Origin: an uncultured Oscillospiraceae bacterium
Lineage (GTDB): Bacteria > Bacillota > Clostridia > Oscillospirales > Oscillospiraceae
DNA: 5,518 nt
NCBI GenBank assembly: GCA_910585265.1
Contig: CAJUCA010000109.1
Location: forward strand, 1 to 5,518
Direction of reading: 5' to 3'
Within the stretch, counting starts at the first letter, position 1, and each line of letters begins with the position of its first letter. Positions 3,953 through 5,518 of this stretch are shown here, piece by piece. The notes beneath the pieces were generated by a model. The model saw only the letters and a list, made by a program, of their open reading frames with translations. It was not told the origin of the DNA and made no database searches. The position numbers were made by a program, and so were the translations under genes.

Positions 3953-5518
3953 TGAAAAAACGAATTACCGCATTGCTTCTGGCCGTCGTCTCCATTCTCA
4001 GTATGCTGACGGTTCCCGCCAGCGCCGCCGCGCCGGATACCATCAAAATGGATGACTGCGCTTACAGCGGAACCAAGTACGATTCCCCGGCCCTGGGTGA
4101 GTGCTATATGCACCAGATGCACTTTGCCCTCAACGGAAAAAGTACCATGGGCTTCTGTGCCGAGAAGGGCAAGGGCATGGGCTGGTCACTGAAAGGCCAC
4201 ACCTGGGGAAATCCCAAGCCCATCTCCGATCCCACAGTCAAAACGATGATGGCCTACTTCTACGCACATTCTACCGGCGTCTTTACCGATCAGGCCAAAG
4301 CCCTCGGTGTGGATGACGTGTGGGACAGCAACTACACCTGGACCATGAACTCCTGGACCCAGGCTGTCGTCTGGCGCTACAAGGCCGGTCTGCTGTCTGA
4401 CCCCGTGGTGGCCTGCGCCGAGGAACTGCTGTGCGTTTACAACAATCTGGAGCATACCAGCTATACCAGCATTGACGATACCATGGACGGCAGATCGTTC
4501 CGCGACCGCGCCCAATATATTCTGGATTTGGGCGCACAGGGCGTATGGGGCGAGTGCAGCGTCTACGAGTACGCCTACACCGGCCCCGGCTCCAACTATC
4601 ACCCCGCAAATGACGTGCAGGCCGTTATGGTGGGCGAGCTGAACATCACCCGCCAAAAATATGAGCTTACCGTCAAAAAGGTGGACAGCACCAACCCCAA
4701 CAAGGGCCTCGCCGGGGCGCGATTCTTAGTGAGTTCGGAAAATGGCGCCTTCTCCAAAGAGATTGTGACGGGGCAGGACGGGACATATACCCTGACCGCT
4801 CTGGATGCGGGCACTTATGCCGTAACCGAGCTGGAGGCCCCGGAGGGCTACGAGATCGACAACGCTGGACCGCAGTACGTTGTCCTGCCCAGCAATGGCA
4901 ACAACACCGTGACCGTCACCTTTGCGGATACCCCCACCATTACCGGCGAGGGCAGCATCCGCAAGGTGGACGCGGACGATCCCACCAAGGGGCTGGCCGG
5001 AGCGGTTATTAAAATTGAGGGCGTGGACAATGATTTTACCGGCACATATGTCACCGGAACCGGCGGCTACCTGACCGACGTACCCTGGAAGGATATGCCC
5101 CTCGGCAGCTACACCGCCGAGGAAGTCACGCCCCCGGAGGGCTACACCAAAAGCCCCGATGTGAATAAGACCAAGCAGACCTTCCGCTGGGACGGTAAGA
5201 CCGACATCGCCCTTGTCTTTGAAAATGACGCCAAAGTGAAAGTCAAGCTGATTAAGCTGGACGACAGCGACAACCCTCTCCCCGGCGCGGTGTTCAACAT
5301 CATCAAGGACGGCCAGATCATCGGCACGGAGGCCACCAAGGCGGACGGCTCCATCACCGTAACGGACGTGACCGAGGGGATGTACGCTTTTGTGGAGGTG
5401 AGCGCCCCGGCCCCCTATGCCACACTGACTGAGCCGGTTATCGCCCATGTGGATCAGGCCACTATCAACGGCGGCGGCACTGTCACCGTGACGGCGGCGG
5501 ATAAGAAGCTGCCCAGCC
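3952..5518 (+). CDS. Thioester-domain and repeated SpaA/Cna-B surface adhesin or pilin (3' end outside window)
   Basis: The frame is open for 522 codons from ATG 3952 to the window edge. A signal peptide ends near residue 25 (VPASA). Residues about 27-233 resemble the thioester domain of Gram-positive adhesins, with Cys69 in GFCAEKG and Gln137 in WTQAVVW as the likely crosslinking pair that can bind host or surface amines covalently. Three SpaA/Cna-B beta domains follow, each with the isopeptide set: Lys243 (KKVD), Glu293 (TELEAPEGY) and Asp326; Lys338 (RKVD), Glu391 (EEVTPPEGY) and Asn425; Lys435 (KLD), Glu482 (VEVSAP) and Asp517. Such intramolecular bonds stiffen surface stalks. More repeats and a C-terminal sorting motif are expected beyond the edge. 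The sortase at 2038 is the natural partner. The AGGAGG at 3942-3947 has good spacing but is buried in a hairpin, so translation is probably regulated. Confidence 0.9.
   Translation, partial: MKKRITALLLAVVSILSMLTVPASAAAPDTIKMDDCAYSGTKYDSPALGECYMHQMHFALNGKSTMGFCAEKGKGMGWSLKGHTWGNPKPISDPTVKTMMAYFYAHSTGVFTDQAKALGVDDVWDSNYTWTMNSWTQAVVWRYKAGLLSDPVVACAEELLCVYNNLEHTSYTSIDDTMDGRSFRDRAQYILDLGAQGVWGECSVYEYAYTGPGSNYHPANDVQAVMVGELNITRQKYELTVKKVDSTNPNKGLAGARFLVSSENGAFSKEIVTGQDGTYTLTALDAGTYAVTELEAPEGYEIDNAGPQYVVLPSNGNNTVTVTFADTPTITGEGSIRKVDADDPTKGLAGAVIKIEGVDNDFTGTYVTGTGGYLTDVPWKDMPLGSYTAEEVTPPEGYTKSPDVNKTKQTFRWDGKTDIALVFENDAKVKVKLIKLDDSDNPLPGAVFNIIKDGQIIGTEATKADGSITVTDVTEGMYAFVEVSAPAPYATLTEPVIAHVDQATINGGGTVTVTAADKKLPS

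Noticed and set aside
4186..5448. Several minus-strand frames of 68 to 240 codons opposite the adhesin
   Set aside because: The plus frame is open for 522 codons with clear thioester and SpaA motifs. The minus frames are repetitive antisense translations.

Overview
The window looks like an accessory stretch, most likely the cargo part of an integrative conjugative element or similar mobile region, from a GC-rich gut member of the Clostridia (Oscillospiraceae/Ruminococcaceae type). The evidence is purine-rich AGGAGG ribosome binding sites, GC-rich codon choice, Lys-Lys signal peptides, a class D-like sortase, and SpaA/Cna-B surface architecture beside a lone DNA methyltransferase. The taxonomic and ICE assignments are inference from gene content. 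No integrase, relaxase or type IV secretion gene lies inside the window. All genes are on the plus strand.

Layout. Positions 1-87 are the unidentified C-terminal end of an upstream gene. Positions 88-427 hold no gene. They carry a large nested inverted repeat (104-252) that runs straight into a rho-independent terminator (253-276), so this may be a structured RNA, and then a palindromic repeat that can also act as a terminator. Next is a tight three-gene run: a beta-class DNA methyltransferase (446-1042, possibly starting at an ATT codon at 428), a signal-peptide plus C-terminal-membrane-anchor surface protein (1061-2038), and a class D-like sortase (2038-2853) whose start overlaps the preceding stop. 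A good sigma-A-type promoter (2865-2893) then drives a secreted Big2-like plus CAP-domain protein (2942-3718). That gene is broken by one in-frame TAG, and a terminator follows it. Another copy of the palindrome and a 115-nt structured leader come next. Last is a long thioester-domain plus repeated SpaA/Cna-B adhesin, which starts at 3952 and runs off the window.

The genes from 1061 onward form a cell-surface module: exported proteins, a sortase to attach or polymerise them, and an adhesin with Cys-Gln thioester and Lys-Asn/Asp isopeptide chemistry. The methyltransferase is the only DNA-acting gene; it may protect the element or change its methylation.

Most notable are the leader of the adhesin gene (its Shine-Dalgarno is buried in a 12-bp stem, and an upstream copy can pair with the same strand instead), a 27-bp perfect or near-perfect palindrome present three times (once inside a reading frame), the 104-276 structured element, and the amber-interrupted CAP gene.
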